Positions 61,801 to 64,000 of a DNA stretch of 64,000 nucleotides are shown here, one piece after another. The notes beneath the pieces are model-generated. The model saw nothing but the letters and a program-made list of their open reading frames with translations, made no database searches and was not told where the DNA came from. The translations under genes were made by a program, and so were the position numbers. Each line of letters opens with the position of its first letter. Positions within the stretch are counted from its first letter, which is position 1. The stretch comes from Lucifuga dentata (lineage: Eukaryota > Chordata > Actinopteri > Ophidiiformes > Bythitidae), in assembly GCA_014773175.1 (NCBI GenBank), contig VXCM01002007.1, positions 26,212-90,211 on the forward strand, read 5' to 3'.

Positions 61801-63856
61801 GGAAACGACGATGATGATGATGATGATGATGATGATGAATTCGTTTATCGCTGCCTGATTGGAATCCTTCCCAGCACGGATAATAAAGCCGCTGTCGTTT
61901 GCCTCATGGATGCAAACGTGGCGGGCGTCGCCGCTACGCTAACGACAACACAGCTGCGGTATACATGCTTTTCCAGGAAGCATCGGATCAGATAAGAGGT
62001 TTTTTTTTTTTGTTTTGTTTTGTTTTTTGTTTTTAAAGGTCAGGTTTGAACATCAGCACCGAAAAGGCTGGAAGGAGCGTTAAAGGAGCATACCAGCGGT
62101 TTGCATTTTTGAACTGAACATTTAAAGCCCATTTTTTTTCCATGTCCCAAAGCACACTGTTGGAGCTGTAAATATCAGAATTGTTTTTCCTACCCTCCAG
62201 ACTGCCATTCATTTAACTTAATTAATTTAGTTTATTTTATTATTTTATTTTATTTTTCTATTTTTCTTCCTTTAGCCCTCTCTCCAGGGTATAAGGAACA
62301 AAAATAAACCCACAGGCAACAACAAGAAACTTCAACAAGGACATAAACCAAAATATTTCATACACACACACACACACACACATATATATATGTACAGTTG
62401 AAAATTGCACGTTATTTTCATGATAAATGTAACCAAATTAAAGAAATCTGTCACATTTCTTGCACCCAAGAACTTTTTTAAATTTAATTAAATGAATTGA
62501 AGATGAATTAAATGATATCAACAGTATCATTTAATTCATTTATTTCTATTTGTTCTAAATCAGAACGAACAAGCACATAGTGAAGCTCATCACCATGGTT
62601 ACCTGTCACCTTGTAGAGACTACACAGAACAAAATATATGCCTCCGCCGGTAAATATAGTCCCAGGAGAACACGGCTTTTACCCAGAAAATTGTGCAAGT
62701 GTTAGCAGGTGAAACATTGAATGTTAAGGTGTGTGTGTGTGTGTGTATATTTGTGTGTGTGTGTGTCTGAACATTTGTATTTGAAAGATGAGCAAAATAA
62801 CAGTTTTATGTTTTGCTAAATGCTGAGCAGTGATGTAACATGTTTGCTGGCCTTAAACATGCAAAAATCAGAGGTATGGTCCTTTAAAATGAACGCGCTA
62901 ACCTTCTGCTAATGTGTGTTGACTGTATGTGTGTGTCGGCAGCAATGTGTCACGGAGCGCCGGTCAACAAAGTGAAGCGGGAGCCCACTCCGTCCACAGA
63001 CCTGTCTCCCTGTGGAACCCCTCACGCCCACACGTGCCTTTATGCTTACAGGTGTGTATGCTAGGCAAACGATTAGCGGATGTCGACCAATCAGAGTCAA
63101 CGCTGTGGCAAAACGTCCATTCCTGCTCTCATGTCTTTTGTCTCCAGTGCCTACGACGATGAACCCACAGGGATCCGTCCACTCACTCCACCCTCCACAG
63201 CGGACTCACGCTGTGGCTCCGCCCATCCTGCCAGGCAGCTACATCAACTGACCAATAGCTGCCCTCCCAGCCACAGCCCCTCCCACTGCTGCAACCTTCC
63301 ACAGGCCAGCCAGAACCAGCCTTTTGTGGTGCCCCGCCCGCCCACCAGGCGCCTGCCCACCAGCCGCCCCGCTGGATCCTTCAGTCCGGAACAAAGGTGA
63401 GCTCTGAGCTTTAAAGGAGCATCATGGTGGTTTTGCACTTTGAAGCCAATGTCATATAGGACGCTTTGAATTGATAACCGAGACATTTGTAGTTTTTACT
63501 GAACTTTACTATTAACAAATAAACGTTCAGGTTGTATTTATTGGGCTCAAACATGCAAAATCACCAGTATAGTCCTTTAAATCCCACCTGTTCTTCGGCG
63601 TTCAGGTTTCATCGGCAGCTGTCGGAGCCCTGCTCGCCTTATCCCTCCTCCGGCCGTCCTCTCTACCAGCGCCACCTCTCCGAGCCCCCCATGCCCCGCC
63701 CCCCTCAGGGTTTCAAGCAGGAGCTGGTGGACCCGTGCTATCCAGATCCAGGGCCGCCAGGTCCCGGTCCGGGTCCAGGTCCTGGTCCCAACCAGACCGC
63801 CGCCTTCAACCTTCTGTCTGTCAAACAAGAGCCGAGAGACTTTGGCTTTGACTCAG
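58888..63856 (+). CDS. etv5: ETV5 (ERM), PEA3-group ETS transcription factor, 5' exons (partial gene)
   Basis: Nuclear transcription factor downstream of FGF/ERK signalling. Coding exons: 58888-58935, 59030-59111, 60972-61019, 61354-61404, 62943-63051, 63148-63396 and 63606-63856; phases agree and the last donor (gtttgt) leads beyond the window. The start MDGFYDQQVPFGVPES follows an acceptor at 58869. Residues about 44-76 form the conserved N-terminal acidic activation domain (ELFQDLSQLQEIWIAE, AQVPDDEQFVPDFQ). Then come KVKREPTPS and a Pro/Ser/His-rich centre with FVVPRPP, RFHRQLSEPC, RHLSEP, PQGFKQE and VKQEPRDF. The two psi-K-x-E sites (VKREP, VKQEP) fit sumoylation motifs of this group. 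VPDDEQFVPDFQS matches ETV5 better than ETV1 or ETV4. The GPGPGPGPGP run (near 63760) is a local expansion. The ETS DNA-binding domain is outside the window. Confidence 0.94.
59635..60746 (+). mobile_element. TTAA MITE, subfamily B, interrupted by a nested copy
   Basis: Left end TTAAAGGATCATACCAGTG and right end CGCCGGTATGCTCCTTTAA, in etv5 coding intron 2. The body is split at an internal TTAA by the 59802-60388 insertion and resumes with aatttaatgtttc. Confidence 0.85.
59802..60388 (+). mobile_element. TTAA MITE, full-length, subfamily A (reference copy, nested)
   Basis: Non-coding element of 587 bases including both TTAA sites. Long inverted termini: the left AGGACCATACCACC...CCCAAAG and the right CTTTGGG...GGTGGTATGGTCCT pair over about 80 bases. 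The interior has no transposase frame, so it is non-autonomous. It sits inside another copy (59635-60746). The host element's expected 'cacc-TTAA-aattta' is split so that TTAA appears on both sides, giving a direct view of the target duplication. TTAA targeting is known for piggyBac-group transposases; the link is inference. Confidence 0.85.
61423..61470. mobile_element. TTAA MITE end fragment, 18 bases from an etv5 donor
   Basis: Ends CACTGGCATGGTCCTTTAA; only the terminal inverted repeat is left. Confidence 0.65.
61694..61826. other. assembly duplication in an etv5 intron
   Basis: Bases 61694-61759 recur at 61761-61826 around an N at 61760 within a (GAT)n-containing stretch. Confidence 0.88.
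62080..62887 (-). mobile_element. TTAA MITE with internal insertion, etv5 intron
   Basis: TTAAAGGAGCATACCAGCG to GAGGTATGGTCCTTTAA. About 62220-62610 (A/T-rich with (CA)n) appears inserted into the body. The right end lies about 55 bases before the next etv5 exon. Confidence 0.72.
63411..63580. mobile_element. TTAA MITE, internally deleted, etv5 intron
   Basis: TTAAAGGAGCATCATGGTG to CCAGTATAGTCCTTTAA, 170 bases; it fills most of a 209-base intron. Confidence 0.8.
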
Positions 63857-63907
63857 GTTTGTGTGTTAGCAGCTACATTTAACGCAAAAACAGGCTTGTT
63901 TCGTGTA

Positions 63908-63942
63908 TTAAAGGGCAATACCAGTGATTTTGCATAATGCAG
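63908..63942 (+). mobile_element. TTAA MITE left end near the window edge
   Basis: TTAAAGGGCAATACCAGTG, then the body is lost after about 35 bases. Confidence 0.55.
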
Positions 63943-64000
63943 CCTTAAGGGGGCACAAGCCAGTGTCCTCCTTGTGCCGGTCCCAAGCCCGAATAAATGC

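Overview
The window is vertebrate nuclear DNA, almost certainly from a teleost fish. Introns are short and AT-rich, exons are GC-rich with GT...AG borders, and (CA)n, (CT)n and (GGAT)n microsatellites are abundant. The proteins are recognisably the fish forms of vertebrate genes. Five protein genes and one gene relic can be assembled exon by exon. No RNA gene, CRISPR array or prokaryotic feature was seen.

Layout. (1) 230-2585, + strand: the last five exons of a voltage-gated calcium channel beta-4 subunit gene (cacnb4). (2) 10506-25247, +: a complete ten-exon satb2 gene (752 codons once one assembly artefact is removed) with ULD, CUT1, CUT2 and homeodomain. (3) 38394-46746, +: a complete eleven-exon boule gene (boll, 319 aa), a germ-line DAZ-family RNA-binding protein. 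(4) 48054-51383, - strand: a complete three-exon gamma-crystallin (173 aa) with TATA box and poly(A) signal. (5) 52341-52543, +: a decayed gamma-S-like crystallin exon. (6) about 56294-63856, +: promoter, a probable non-coding first exon and the first seven coding exons of etv5; the ETS domain lies beyond the window. In human, from general knowledge, CACNB4, SATB2, BOLL and the gamma-crystallin cluster lie on 2q, whereas CRYGS and ETV5 are neighbours on 3q27. The window therefore seems to span a junction of two ancestral linkage groups. The genes are neighbours, not an operon or a pathway.

The non-coding part is dominated by one family of short, non-coding, inverted-repeat transposable elements (MITEs). 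They begin AGGACCATACC, end GGTATGGTCCT and are always flanked by TTAA. I count 32 full or partial copies (roughly 15% of the window), several inside introns of satb2, boll and etv5. One clean nested insertion (59802-60388 inside 59635-60746) shows that the target duplication is TTAA, which points to a piggyBac-type transposase acting in trans. Other repeats are two hAT-like elements, LINE/SINE tails and several kilobase-scale minisatellites (15.8-16.8, 18.4-19.4, 21.4-21.9, 28.2-28.9, 35.2-36.1, 36.6-37.4 and 49.1-49.9 kb).

The assembly carries a systematic artefact. At least eleven single N characters are flanked on both sides by the same 60-67 bases, so unmerged contig overlaps were joined with one N. 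Two of these break coding exons (cacnb4 at 599, satb2 at 18222) and one duplicates crystallin promoter sequence (51520). Removing one copy plus the N restores the reading frame exactly in both exons.
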